A DNA stretch of 64,000 nt from JBHGXV01 sp041920505 (GCA_041920505.1 JBHGXV010000007.1:1-64000); one strand, 5' to 3'; positions 16,139 to 24,450 are shown, counted from the first letter of the stretch. The notes: a model not told the origin generated them from the sequence alone. Made by a program: numbers and translations.

Positions 16139-16159
16139 ATGATATCACTGTGATATCAT
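16139..16159. promoter_or_regulatory. Near-perfect palindrome upstream of the SPFH operon
   Basis: ATGATATCAC and GTGATATCAT flank a single central base, giving a 21-bp dyad. A related AGTGATATTC half site lies at about 16109-16119, nearer the SPFH start. The dyad is in the region where the minus-strand promoter would be, so it is probably a repressor operator. Confidence 0.6.
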
Positions 16160-16246
16160 TTTTGTCACCGGTAATGTTTGCACAATCCATCTCGTCCTCG
16201 CTATACTTGAATCACCACACAACCAGGAAGGAAGTTGTTGTTTGCG

Positions 16247-16726
16247 ATGAGTAGCGAGTTGCCACAGCACGAATGGTATATGCGGCTTGCGATCGAAGAG
16301 GCGAAGCGGGCTGCCGCGTTGGGCGAGGTGCCGATCGGGGCGGTGATTGTCAGGGACGGCGAAGTTGTCGGGAGGGGGTACAACCTGCGGGAGACAGGCA
16401 AAGACCCGACGCTTCACGCCGAGATGATCGCGATTCGCGAAGCGAGCCAACGGTTGGGCGGCTGGCGGCTGATCGGCTGCCGTCTGTACGTCACGCTGGA
16501 GCCGTGCCCGATGTGCGCTGGTGCGATCGTGCAGGCCAGAATCGAACAGGTCGTTTACGGAGCGAGCGACCCGAAAGCGGGGTGCGCCGGTACACTGATG
16601 AACTTGCTGGACGAGTCGCGCTTCAACCATCAGGTGCCGGTCGTGGCCGGTGTGCTGGCCGACGAGTGTGGCCAGTTGCTGAAAGACTTTTTCCGCAAAC
16701 TGCGAAAAAAGGAAAAACCCGTTTGA
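16247..16726 (+). CDS. tadA: tRNA-specific adenosine deaminase TadA
   Basis: Deaminates adenosine 34 of tRNA-Arg(ACG) to inosine. About 159 residues from the ATG at 16247. The zinc and catalytic residues are in HAEM (His57, Glu59) and PCPMC (Cys87, Cys90), and the family landmarks EVPIGAVIV, RLYVTLEPCPMCAGAIVQARI and KAGCAGTLMNLL match B. subtilis TadA throughout. AGGAAGGAAG at 16225-16234 would also serve TTG starts at 16235 or 16238, adding three to four residues. It begins the conserved replication-region gene order leading to dnaX. Confidence 0.93.
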   Translation: MSSELPQHEWYMRLAIEEAKRAAALGEVPIGAVIVRDGEVVGRGYNLRETGKDPTLHAEMIAIREASQRLGGWRLIGCRLYVTLEPCPMCAGAIVQARIEQVVYGASDPKAGCAGTLMNLLDESRFNHQVPVVAGVLADECGQLLKDFFRKLRKKEKPV

Positions 16727-16740
16727 CGGGAAACGGGTTG
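16711..16740 (-). terminator. Terminator of the minus-strand pseudouridine synthase gene
   Basis: AACCCGTTT and AAACGGGTT form a nine-bp stem with a six-base loop; on the minus strand it is followed by TTTTTCCTTTTTT. It overlaps the tadA stop codon and separates the convergent genes. Confidence 0.8.
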
Positions 16741-16764
16741 TAACGTGTGAGGAAACGGGCGGGC

Positions 16765-17490
16765 TTATTCACGGGCCGAACCGCGCAAAAGCGCCACCTC
16801 TTCATCGGTCAGCTCGCGATACTCCCCCAAGGCGAGCGACTCGTCCAGGACGAGCGGCCCCATTCGCAGCCGCTTCAGGTACAGAACGCGCATGCCGATA
16901 GCCTCGAACATGCGTTTCACTTGATGAAACTTGCCTTCGGTGATCGTGATCCTGATTTCCGAAATCTCGCCTTGGCTTACGATCTGAAGCCTCGCCGGTT
17001 GGGTGACGTATCCGTCGTCCAGCGTTACTCCTTGCGCGAACCGGGTGACGTGTGTTTCGGTGACGCGCCCCTCTATGCGGGCGAAATACTCTTTGTCCAC
17101 TTTTTTCTTCGGCGACAGCAGGCTGTGTGACAACTGTCCGTCATTGGTAAGCAGCAACAGGCCTTCCGTGTCAATGTCCAGGCGGCCGACGGGGTGCACC
17201 TTGATCGCCCATTCGTCGGGCAACAGATCGACGACCGTGCGGTGACGGGCGTCTTCGGTGGCGGAAATGACGCCGGGCGGTTTGTTCATCATCACGTAGA
17301 CCCAGCGCTTATACTCCAGGGGGTGTCCGTCTATTTCGATGATTTGCTGCTCCGGGATGACGTGCATGCCCGGGTCGGTGGCGACTACGCCGTCGACTGT
17401 GATCAGTCCTTGCTTGACCAGTTGCTTTACTTCTTTGCGCGTGCCCAGAGCCATGTTGGCCAGCACTTTGTCCAATCGTTCTCGTTTCAT
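16765..17490 (-). CDS. 16S/23S rRNA pseudouridine synthase, RsuA/RluB family
   Basis: Isomerises a uridine in ribosomal RNA to pseudouridine. 241 residues: an N-terminal S4 RNA-binding domain (ERLDKVLANMALGTRKEVKQLVKQGLITVDG) and a synthase domain whose motif GRLDIDTEGLLLLTNDG carries the catalytic Asp at about residue 105. MMNKPPGVIS and EGKFHQVKRMFEAIGMRVLYLKRLRMGP fit the RsuA branch, so the target is most likely 16S position 516. The start is ATG at 17488-17490 behind GAGGAA; the frame stays open upstream without a site. It is inserted, on the opposite strand, between tadA and tRNA-Ser. Confidence 0.88.
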   Translation of the reverse strand: MKRERLDKVLANMALGTRKEVKQLVKQGLITVDGVVATDPGMHVIPEQQIIEIDGHPLEYKRWVYVMMNKPPGVISATEDARHRTVVDLLPDEWAIKVHPVGRLDIDTEGLLLLTNDGQLSHSLLSPKKKVDKEYFARIEGRVTETHVTRFAQGVTLDDGYVTQPARLQIVSQGEISEIRITITEGKFHQVKRMFEAIGMRVLYLKRLRMGPLVLDESLALGEYRELTDEEVALLRGSARE

Positions 17491-17577
17491 CGGGGTTCCT
17501 CGCTTCTCCGCAATTCTCAAGCTGTTCTTATCTTGGCTTATCGGTCGGAGAAAATCAAGCATGGGAAAACTTTCCCC

Positions 17578-17606
17578 TTGCGAATCTCTTTTGATTTTGC
17601 TATAGT
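17578..17606 (+). promoter_or_regulatory. Sigma-A promoter of tRNA-Ser
   Basis: TTGCGA at 17578-17583 and TATAGT at 17601-17606 with a 17-bp spacer, 20 bp before the tRNA. Confidence 0.6.
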
Positions 17607-17626
17607 TAGTTTTGCTTGATTCTGTT

Positions 17627-17718
17627 GGAGAGATACCCAAGTGGTCATAAGGGGACGCACTCGAAATGCGTTAGGCGTCGTGAGGCGTGCGTGGGTTCGA
17701 ATCCCACTCTCTCCGCCA
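17627..17718 (+). tRNA. tRNA-Ser (anticodon CGA)
   Basis: A 92-nt class II tRNA. The acceptor stem pairs GGAGAGA with TCTCTCC, and the anticodon arm ACGCA-CTCGAAA-TGCGT carries CGA, which reads TCG. A long variable arm (GGCGTCGTGAGGCGTGC region) and the T-arm GTGGG-TTCGAAT-CCCAC follow, then discriminator G and encoded CCA. A tRNA-Ser next to tadA and dnaX is also found in B. subtilis. Confidence 0.95.
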
Positions 17719-17733
17719 TACCTGTGAAACGCA

Positions 17734-17766
17734 AAGCCTAAATTCTCGGGGAGAATTTAGGCTTTT
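17734..17766 (+). terminator. Terminator after tRNA-Ser
   Basis: A 14-bp perfect stem (AAGCCTAAATTCTC with GAGAATTTAGGCTT) around GGG, then TT. It lies 15 bases behind the tRNA 3' end. Confidence 0.8.
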
Positions 17767-17870
17767 CCTGTTGCGCCAGCTTGTGCGAGTCACCAGCCTT
17801 TTCCAGATACGAGCCGACCGGTCATGCTTCTATTCCCTCTCTCGCGCCATACATTAGGAGTAAGGGAGGG

Positions 17871-18380
17871 ATGCCGGTGGGAGAAACCAGTCATCCGCAC
17901 AACGAAAATGTCCTGTCTTTTCGCAGTCCGACCAAGGGCGAGATGAACAAGGCGGATGTGTTTGCCGAAGTCGAGCAGATGGTTTCGGTCTGCGTCTGTC
18001 CTTGTGAAGTCGTCGTCGGCACCGATTCGCAAGTGCGCAACCGGAAGACCTCGTATGTAGTGGCGATCAGCGTGATCCGCTCCGGCAACGGCGGCGCGTT
18101 TTTTTACCGCCAGTTCAACGAGCCTCACCTGCTGCCTTTGCGGCAGCGGATTTACAAAGAAGCGTTTTTGAGCGTCAGTCTGGCGTCTGAACTGCGTGAG
18201 TATCTGAAAAACCGCGGACTTTTGCCGCCGATTCGCCTCCACTTCGACATCGGGGAGAATGGACCGACACGCAAATATGCGCAAAGTCTGTTGCGTTTGG
18301 CCAGAGTCAACCAGTTCGAGGCGGAGGTGAAACCCAATTCGTTTGGGGCCTCGACGATTGCCGACAAGTTTACCAAATAG
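17871..18380 (+). CDS. YkuK/DUF458-like ribonuclease H-fold protein
   Basis: About 169 residues with the family pattern FRSPTKGEMN near the start, VVVGTDSQVRNRKTSYVVAISVI (first strands with the acidic D of an RNase H-like fold), a central YRQFNEP, and IRLHFDIGENGPTRKYAQSLLRL with further acidic residues. The biochemical role of YkuK is unknown. ATG 17871 is close behind AAGGGAGGG; GTG 17877 has the better spacing and could be used instead. The frame stays open further upstream, through tRNA-flanking sequence, and is not used. Confidence 0.75.
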   Translation: MPVGETSHPHNENVLSFRSPTKGEMNKADVFAEVEQMVSVCVCPCEVVVGTDSQVRNRKTSYVVAISVIRSGNGGAFFYRQFNEPHLLPLRQRIYKEAFLSVSLASELREYLKNRGLLPPIRLHFDIGENGPTRKYAQSLLRLARVNQFEAEVKPNSFGASTIADKFTK

Positions 18381-18427
18381 CGACAGCCGCAACCGGTTCC
18401 CATGCTTGGCGTTTTCGGACCGGACAG

Positions 18428-18457
18428 GCGCCAATCGGTCGTCGATTGGCGTTTTTT
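18428..18457 (+). terminator. Terminator after the ykuK-like gene
   Basis: CGCCAATCG and CGATTGGCG form a nine-bp stem with a five-base loop, followed by TTTTTT. Confidence 0.85.
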
Positions 18458-18597
18458 GTTGTTTTGTGGCGAGAGATAGCGAAACATTTTTAGGTAAAAA
18501 TGACAACGGACAGCAGGTTCTCCCCGGTACATGCCGAATCTCACAATAGAGGACAGTGTCACACTAAACAAAACGTCGAAGGTGAGGGGAGCAACTG

Positions 18598-20025
18598 GTG
18601 GAGTCAACACATTTGTTCTATCTCTGCGGTTCGATCCGCAGACTGAAACAGTTTATGCAGCAACTACCTCATGCCGTTTTCTTAGTGGACCGAATGAGCC
18701 GGATCGTCGAACCCAACGAAGTGTTGCTTCGCGCTACCGGGTACACGCGCGAAGAACTGGTGGGACAGGATTTCACCGTGATCCTCCAGTACAAGGGGAC
18801 GATCGAACAATTGCACAGAGAACTTCTGGAAAAGGAAGAGCAGAAAGAGGCGCCGGCAGAGGTTGAGTGGCGGGGCAAACTGGGGAAACCGGGCAAGACG
18901 TCCGCGATGGTGATGATCCAGCAAGCCGAAGAGCCCCTGTACGTTGTCAACCTGTTTCAGCTTACCAAAGACATACATTACTCCTTGCCGCAGCGATTGG
19001 TCAGTCAACTCGCCTCAGAGATCAATCTCGGGGTCGTCGTGCTGGACAAGGATGCCTATATCGTCGAGATCAGTCAGATGGCGTGCAAGCTGTTGGGCGT
19101 GGAGCGGATCAACGTGATCAACCAGCATATCGACCGGGTGTTCACGGGGATACCGGAAGAGCATCGCCTCGTTCAGCGGGAACTGCTCAATGGGGTGAAA
19201 GTTCATAACAAGGCGATGTCGTGGACGAACAACAACCAGCGATTCGAGTTGTTGGTGGATTCCAACACGTTGCACGACGAGTGCGGCCGAGTGGTCGGTG
19301 CGTATGTGATTTTTAAGGACGTAACCAACCTGCGTTCGTTCGAACAAAAAATCGAGCGCAACGACCGACTGGCGATGATCGGTCAGATCGCTGCCGGCAC
19401 CGCTCATGAGATCCGAAATCCGCTTACTTCGATCAAGGGCTTTTTGCAGATGTTTCTGCAATCGTTCATCGAGAGCGGCATGGAGCGGGAACGGCAGTAT
19501 ACGGAAATCATGTTGACCGAGATCAACCGGATCAACTCACTGGTAAGCGAATTTTTGCTCTTGAGCAAGCCGCGGGACGTGCAGTACCAACTGGTTGATC
19601 TGAACGTCGTCTTTGAAGAGATTTTGCCGATCGTACAAAGCGAAGCGTTGCTGCACGGGATCGACGTCCAGTACAGGTCGCACGGCACATTGCCGATGGT
19701 GGTGGGCAATACCGAGTTGCTCAAGCAGGTTTTTTTGAATATTTGCAAAAATGGCATCGAAGCGATGGGAAACGAAGGGGTGCTGGACATCTCGCACCAT
19801 CTGGACGAAGGAAACAAAATCAGCATCGACATTCACGATACAGGTCCGGGTATCCCGCTGTATGTGATCGATAAAATATTTGATCCGTTTTTTACGACAA
19901 AGGAAGAGGGGACGGGACTGGGCTTGTCTGTTTGCCAAAAGATCATCCACGACATCGGCGGACAAATCCGGGTATCCTCCAAAGGCTTTGGCACCACTTT
20001 CCACATCCTGTTGCCGTATGTCTGA
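18598..20025 (+). CDS. PAS-domain histidine kinase, sporulation-kinase type
   Basis: A cytoplasmic sensor kinase of 475 residues without membrane segments. Two PAS domains lie at about 15-120 (LPHAVFLVDRMSRIVEPNEVLLRATGYTREELVG is typical) and 135-245. The phospho-acceptor His is near residue 270 in AAGTAHEIRNPLTSIKGFLQ, followed by the ATPase domain with NICKNGIEAM, DTGPGIP and TKEEGTGLGL. The H-box is the form found in the Spo0F kinases KinA-KinE, so it probably feeds the sporulation phosphorelay. No partner response regulator is adjacent, which also fits. GTG 18598 follows GAGGGGAG. It sits between tRNA-Ser and dnaX. Confidence 0.88.
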   Translation: MESTHLFYLCGSIRRLKQFMQQLPHAVFLVDRMSRIVEPNEVLLRATGYTREELVGQDFTVILQYKGTIEQLHRELLEKEEQKEAPAEVEWRGKLGKPGKTSAMVMIQQAEEPLYVVNLFQLTKDIHYSLPQRLVSQLASEINLGVVVLDKDAYIVEISQMACKLLGVERINVINQHIDRVFTGIPEEHRLVQRELLNGVKVHNKAMSWTNNNQRFELLVDSNTLHDECGRVVGAYVIFKDVTNLRSFEQKIERNDRLAMIGQIAAGTAHEIRNPLTSIKGFLQMFLQSFIESGMERERQYTEIMLTEINRINSLVSEFLLLSKPRDVQYQLVDLNVVFEEILPIVQSEALLHGIDVQYRSHGTLPMVVGNTELLKQVFLNICKNGIEAMGNEGVLDISHHLDEGNKISIDIHDTGPGIPLYVIDKIFDPFFTTKEEGTGLGLSVCQKIIHDIGGQIRVSSKGFGTTFHILLPYV

Positions 20026-20032
20026 CATCAAT

Positions 20033-20055
20033 CGCCCCGGTCCGGGGCGTTTTTG
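20033..20055 (+). terminator. Terminator after the kinase gene
   Basis: CGCCCCGG and CCGGGGCG with a single T between them, followed by TTTTT. The very short loop would open a few pairs. Confidence 0.75.
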
Positions 20056-20074
20056 CGCCTTTGGCTCGTTGGTT

Positions 20075-20104
20075 TTGGAAATGCTCCGGACGATATAGTA
20101 TAAT
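20075..20104 (+). promoter_or_regulatory. Sigma-A promoter of dnaX
   Basis: TTGGAA at 20075-20080 and consensus TATAAT at 20099-20104, spacer 18 bp. Confidence 0.65.
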
Positions 20105-20145
20105 ACATAAGATACGGAGCATTGTGGAAGCGAGGAGTGACAACG

Positions 20146-21861
20146 ATGGCGTATACAGCACTGTATCGCGTGTGGAGACCGCAAACCTTCGGCGATATTG
20201 TCGGGCAGGCACATGTCACTACTACGCTGCGCAACGCCCTGCGAGAGGGCCGGCTTTCCCATGCGTACCTGTTCAACGGGCCGCGCGGAACGGGAAAGAC
20301 CAGTGCCGCGAAAATCATGGCCAAGGCCGTCAACTGTGAACGGCCGCAGGACGGAGAGCCTTGCAATCAGTGTGAGACGTGCAGGGCGATTACAGACGGA
20401 TCGGTCACGGATGTATTGGAAATAGACGCCGCCTCCAATCGCGGGGTGGAAGAGATTCGTGACATTCGCGACAAGGTGCGTTTCGCCCCCAGCGATGTCA
20501 CCTATAAAGTGTATATCATCGACGAAGTGCATATGCTGACCACGGAAGCGTTCAACGCCTTGCTGAAGACGTTGGAGGAGCCGCCGCCGCATGTGTTGTT
20601 CATCCTGGCGACGACAGAGCCGCACAAGCTTCCGGCGACGATCATCTCGCGCTGCCAGCGGTTCGACTTTCACCGGATCCCGCTGCCGGAGATGGTCGCC
20701 CGCTTGCGTCACATCTGCGAAGCCCAACAAGTGCAGGTAGAGGAACAAGCTCTGCAACTGGTCGCCAAGGCGGCCGAGGGCGGGATGCGGGACGCGCTCA
20801 GTCTGTTGGATCAGGCGATCAGTTACAGCGGCAACCAGGTAAGGACGGCCGACATTCTGCAGATTACCGGAGCGGTGTCGCAGACGTATTTTTCCACGTT
20901 GGCACAGTTGATAGCCCAGCGCAATGTGGCGGAGGTATTGGCCGAGTTTGACCGGATCATGACACAGGGGAAAGACCCGGAGCAGTTCTTGCAGGATTTC
21001 CTTCACTACTACCGGGATATGCTGTTGCTGAAGACGGCGCCCGGCTTGCAAGAGGCTGTGGATCGGACGCTCGTGGACGAACAGTTCGCCCAGGTGGCCG
21101 CCTTGTACGAACTGCCGGCGCTCTACCGGGTCATCGAGTCGCTCAACCAGGCGCTGACCCAGTTGAAGTGGTCGACGTATGCCCGCGTCTTGGTGGAAGT
21201 CACGTTGGTAAAATTATGCCAGGAGAGCAAGGCAGCCGAGGGAGCGGCGGCGGGACGTCCGTCCGACTCTGCGGCTGTGCAAAGCGAAGAGGTGCGGGCG
21301 CTGGTCAACCGCGTTCGGGCGTTGGAAGAAAAAGTGGCGCAACTGCTGCGCGGTCAGCCGCCTGCCGCCCAGGCGCCGTCGGAAGAGGTGCGCACGCGCG
21401 AGCCGCGCCGTACGTCCGTCACAAGCGGCGGCGGCTCCCGCACGCCGATGGGCAGGGTGCGGGAAGTGGTTCGTTCGCTTGACGAGGGTCTCTTAAAGCG
21501 GGTGCGCGGAGCGTGGAGCCAGATTCTCGCCGAGGTGAAAAAGGTGAAAATCCAGTATCACGCCTGGCTGGTCAGCGGTCAGCCGATGGCGGCCGCGAAC
21601 GGCGGGCTGGTCGTCGTCTTCAAAGGGGCGATTCACTGCGAGAAGACGATGGAACCGGAGCTGAGAGGCGTGATCGAACGGGTGGTGGAGTCCGTTTGCG
21701 GCCAGCCTCTTCCGTTCTTGTCCATCACCGAGGAAGAGTGGCAGAACGTCCAGTCGCTGGCGGGCGAAGCGGAACAGGATGCAGCGCCCGATGAACCGGA
21801 CCCGTTTGTAGCCGAGGCGATCAGGCTGGTCGGCGAACATCTGGTGGAAGTCAAAGATTGA
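20146..21861 (+). CDS. dnaX: DNA polymerase III subunit gamma/tau
   Basis: Clamp-loader ATPase of the replicase, 571 residues. It opens with the invariant MAYTALYRVWRPQTFGDIVGQ. Walker A GPRGTGKTS is at about 45-53, four zinc cysteines lie at about 64-79, YIIDEVHML is the Walker B region and ATTEPHKLPATIISRCQRF contains the SRC motif with the arginine finger. A Ser/Pro/Arg-rich linker near 385-440 leads to the tau-like tail. ATG 20146 follows GAGGAGTG; eight extra upstream codons are not used. It heads the dnaX-ebfC-recR operon. No obvious programmed frameshift site was seen. Confidence 0.96.
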   Translation: MAYTALYRVWRPQTFGDIVGQAHVTTTLRNALREGRLSHAYLFNGPRGTGKTSAAKIMAKAVNCERPQDGEPCNQCETCRAITDGSVTDVLEIDAASNRGVEEIRDIRDKVRFAPSDVTYKVYIIDEVHMLTTEAFNALLKTLEEPPPHVLFILATTEPHKLPATIISRCQRFDFHRIPLPEMVARLRHICEAQQVQVEEQALQLVAKAAEGGMRDALSLLDQAISYSGNQVRTADILQITGAVSQTYFSTLAQLIAQRNVAEVLAEFDRIMTQGKDPEQFLQDFLHYYRDMLLLKTAPGLQEAVDRTLVDEQFAQVAALYELPALYRVIESLNQALTQLKWSTYARVLVEVTLVKLCQESKAAEGAAAGRPSDSAAVQSEEVRALVNRVRALEEKVAQLLRGQPPAAQAPSEEVRTREPRRTSVTSGGGSRTPMGRVREVVRSLDEGLLKRVRGAWSQILAEVKKVKIQYHAWLVSGQPMAAANGGLVVVFKGAIHCEKTMEPELRGVIERVVESVCGQPLPFLSITEEEWQNVQSLAGEAEQDAAPDEPDPFVAEAIRLVGEHLVEVKD

Positions 21862-21889
21862 GTCGAAATCAACAGGGAGGATTGGCGAC

Positions 21890-22201
21890 ATGAAAAACAT
21901 GCAACAAATGATGAAGCAAGTGAAAAAAATGCAGGAAGAAATGCAAAGGACCCAGGAAGCGCTGAAGGAAAAAGTGGTGGAAGGATCGGCCGGCGGCGGT
22001 GTGGTAACGGTGAAGGCAAACGGCCACAAGCAGATCGTGGATATCGCGATCAAACCGGAAGCCGTTGATCCGGACGACGTGGAAATGCTGCAAGACCTGA
22101 TTCTGACCGCGGTCAACGACGCGTTGCGCAACGTGGACGATCTGGTCAATAAGGAACTGGGACGGTTTACCGGCGGATTGAACATCCCTGGCTTGTTCTG
22201 A
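21890..22201 (+). CDS. ebfC: Nucleoid-associated protein YbaB/EbfC
   Basis: A small DNA-binding dimer of 103 residues; B. subtilis calls it YaaK. It has the typical Met/Lys/Glu-rich helix MKQVKKMQEEMQRTQEALKEK, then VVEGSAGGGVVTVKANGHKQIVDIAIKPEAVDPDD and a C-terminal helix. It lies 28 bp behind dnaX and 33 bp before recR with GGGAGG as its ribosome site, the universal dnaX-ybaB-recR arrangement. Confidence 0.95.
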   Translation: MKNMQQMMKQVKKMQEEMQRTQEALKEKVVEGSAGGGVVTVKANGHKQIVDIAIKPEAVDPDDVEMLQDLILTAVNDALRNVDDLVNKELGRFTGGLNIPGLF

Positions 22202-22234
22202 TTGGTCAGCCGACGAGATTGAGGGAGTAGAGAG

Positions 22235-22831
22235 ATGTTTTATCCTGAACCGATATCGAAGCTGATCGAAGGTTTCATGAAGCTGCCAGGCATCGGTCCG
22301 AAGACGGCGGGCCGCCTGGCGTTTTTCGTGCTGAGCATGAAGGAGGACGACGTGCTGGATCTGGCCAAGGCGCTGGTCAACGCCAAGCGGCAGCTTTCCT
22401 ACTGCTCGGTGTGCAACAACATTACGGACGTCGATCCGTGCCACATCTGCCGGGACAAACGGCGTGACCACTCGGTGATCTGCGTGGTGCAGGAACCGAA
22501 GGACGTGGTCGCGATGGAAAAAACCAGGGAGTACGAGGGGCTGTATCACGTGCTTCACGGCGCGATATCGCCGATGGACGGGGTGGGGCCGGAGGATATC
22601 CGCATCCCCGACTTGCTGAAACGCCTGGGCGACGAGCAGGTGAAAGAAGTGATTCTCGCCACCAATCCCAATATCGAGGGGGAGGCGACCGCGATGTATA
22701 TCTCCCGGCTGATCAAGCCGTTCGGCATCCGCGTCACCCGGATCGCCCACGGGTTGCCGGTAGGCGGCGATCTCGAATACGCGGACGAGGTGACGTTGAG
22801 CAAAGCGTTGGAAGGGCGTCGCGAATTGTAA
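22235..22831 (+). CDS. recR: Recombination protein RecR
   Basis: Acts with RecF and RecO to load RecA at gapped DNA. 198 residues, the standard length. The helix-hairpin-helix LPGIGPKTAGRLAFF is near residue 17; the zinc finger CSVCNNITDVDPCHIC follows near 54; the TOPRIM domain begins VICVVQEPKDVVAME and continues to EVILATNPNIEGEATAMYI. It is the last gene of the dnaX operon and is followed by a terminator. Confidence 0.96.
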   Translation: MFYPEPISKLIEGFMKLPGIGPKTAGRLAFFVLSMKEDDVLDLAKALVNAKRQLSYCSVCNNITDVDPCHICRDKRRDHSVICVVQEPKDVVAMEKTREYEGLYHVLHGAISPMDGVGPEDIRIPDLLKRLGDEQVKEVILATNPNIEGEATAMYISRLIKPFGIRVTRIAHGLPVGGDLEYADEVTLSKALEGRREL

Positions 22832-22834
22832 AAA

Positions 22835-22857
22835 AGGCAGGGAAACCTGTCTTTTTC
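22835..22857 (+). terminator. Terminator after recR
   Basis: AGGCAGG and CCTGTCT (one G-U) enclose GAAA and are followed by TTTTCTTTT. Confidence 0.7.
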
Positions 22858-22927
22858 TTTTCCGGGGAAACGTTGTGCGACTTTTTTGGATGGACGAGAC
22901 ATACTGATGAACTAGGAGCGTGAAGCA

Positions 22928-23899
22928 ATGCAACTGGAATCAGGGTACGTACCCCGGCCGATCAACCGGCAAAGATCGACGCGATGGGCGCGCCTGCTGT
23001 TTGCGGCTTACCTTTGCAACTTGCTGTTTGAATGGTCCATGGTCCGCTTTTCGGCGGGGCCGAACGGACGCTGGGTGGCGACCACCGCGACGGAGCCGGA
23101 GTGGTGGCTGTCGCTTCTCTTCATCGGCAACAGCCTGTTCAGCCTGGTGGTGATGGTCGGATTTGTCGTGAGCGTGTTCCGGGAAAAAGCGGACGGCATC
23201 GGCGAGGGTTTCCGGCAGATGGTCACAAGCGACGACCTGTTCCACATGTTTGCCTGGCTGCAGTTGTTGTCCACGCTGCAACTTTTGCTCTACATCTTCG
23301 TCATGCCGTATCCGCTGTTTCCGGAGGGAACGGTCGGGGGGATGCTGGAGTCGGCCTCGCTGCAACTGTTTATTCTGTTCGTCTCCGTCTTCTTGTTGCG
23401 GGGAAAGTGGCAGGCGCTCGGGTTTCGCCGACCGAACGACTGGGGACGGTTGCTGGCCGCCATCTTCGCCATGTTTGCCTTTATCGCGTTGGCGCTGGAC
23501 GTGCTGATCACCAATCCGCTCGCCGACTGGCTGCACTTGTCGCTCGCGTCGGAGCGGGAAGAGGGCATACAGCAGGAAATCGTGCAAGCCAAGGCCCATC
23601 ATCTTCTGACAGGACTGTTTGCCGTCGCCACCATTGGCATCATCGCTCCGTTTGGCGAGGAAATCCTGTTTCGCGGTGTCGTTCAGACCTATCTGGTCAA
23701 GCGTTGGGGGCCGTTTTGGGGGATTTTTACCAGCAGTTTCTGGTTTGCGTTGATTCACGTCGATGTGGCGCTGTTTGTTCCGCTGTTTGCCATCGGGTTG
23801 GCGCTGGGCTATTTGCGCCACCGCTTCCAGACGATCTGGGGCTCCATCGTTTTGCACAGCGTGAACAATACGGTCAGCGTCCTGTACGACTATTTGTAA
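22928..23899 (+). CDS. CPBP family intramembrane metalloprotease
   Basis: A polytopic membrane protein of 323 residues, about seven or eight hydrophobic segments. The Abi/CPBP motifs are all present in the C-terminal third: EEILFRG (EExxxR), FALIHVD (FxxxH) and HSVNN (HxxxN). Bacterial members are Rce1-like proteases of largely unknown substrate. A 45-residue hydrophilic loop near 80-105 is a local feature. It lies between recR and yaaL, where B. subtilis has no such gene; here it may have joined the bofA transcription unit. AGGAGCG is the ribosome site. Confidence 0.88.
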   Translation: MQLESGYVPRPINRQRSTRWARLLFAAYLCNLLFEWSMVRFSAGPNGRWVATTATEPEWWLSLLFIGNSLFSLVVMVGFVVSVFREKADGIGEGFRQMVTSDDLFHMFAWLQLLSTLQLLLYIFVMPYPLFPEGTVGGMLESASLQLFILFVSVFLLRGKWQALGFRRPNDWGRLLAAIFAMFAFIALALDVLITNPLADWLHLSLASEREEGIQQEIVQAKAHHLLTGLFAVATIGIIAPFGEEILFRGVVQTYLVKRWGPFWGIFTSSFWFALIHVDVALFVPLFAIGLALGYLRHRFQTIWGSIVLHSVNNTVSVLYDYL

Positions 23900-23913
23900 A
23901 GGGGTGGGCGCGT

Positions 23914-24144
23914 ATGAAGTGGTTTTCCAGAAACAGCCGTCCGTCAAGGAATTGGGAAGAGTGGCCGAAGTTGTTGGACGCGGTCGATCAGGCGCACACG
24001 GACTGGCAGCATGCGCAACGGCTGGTCGACATGTCGGAGACGGACGAACAGATCGATGACGCCATCTATTACCTGCAATTGACACAGAAGCGGTACGTGT
24101 ACCTGTTGGAACAGGCGCGCCGGCAATACGCCAGCGTCGTGTAA
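23914..24144 (+). CDS. yaaL: DUF2508 protein YaaL
   Basis: A 76-residue soluble protein. AVDQAHTDWQHAQRLVDMSETDEQIDDAIYYLQLTQKRYVYLLEQAR matches the DUF2508 pattern, with an invariant W, a D-x-x-DDAI segment and the RYxYLLxxAR end. The function is unknown; its constant place directly before bofA suggests a sporulation link. The start is ATG 23914 behind GGGGTGGG; a far longer frame upstream is the shadow of the protease gene. Confidence 0.88.
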   Translation: MKWFSRNSRPSRNWEEWPKLLDAVDQAHTDWQHAQRLVDMSETDEQIDDAIYYLQLTQKRYVYLLEQARRQYASVV

Positions 24145-24156
24145 GGAGGGTGGGCA

Positions 24157-24423
24157 ATGGCCATGGAGTGGATTGTCGCCGTTGTGATCGTCGGGTTGTT
24201 GGTGATTGTGGCCGCCAGCAAATCGGTCGCCAGGCCGCTTCGCTGGGCGGGGGTGGCGGTCCTCAATCTGGTGATTGGCGCGCTGCTGTTGTTTTTCGCC
24301 AATCTGGTCGGCGAGATGGCCGGGTTTCACGTGCCGATCAATCCGGTGACCGCGTTGGTAGCCGGGTTTTTGCGCATTCCCGGTTTGTTGGCCCTGATTG
24401 CGATCAAGCTCTATATCATGTAA
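24157..24423 (+). CDS. bofA: Pro-sigma-K processing inhibitor BofA
   Basis: A small integral membrane protein of 88 residues that, with SpoIVFA, keeps the SpoIVFB protease inactive until the forespore signals. Hydrophobic segments at the N-terminus and around 37-53 are followed by the family signature FHVPINPVTALVAGFLRIPGLLALIAIKLYIM. GGAGG precedes the first ATG (24157) well; ATG 24163 is also possible. It sits behind yaaL as in other Bacillales. Confidence 0.95.
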   Translation: MAMEWIVAVVIVGLLVIVAASKSVARPLRWAGVAVLNLVIGALLLFFANLVGEMAGFHVPINPVTALVAGFLRIPGLLALIAIKLYIM

Positions 24424-24450
24424 GGAGTGCAAGTCAAGCAAGGGAGTGCG

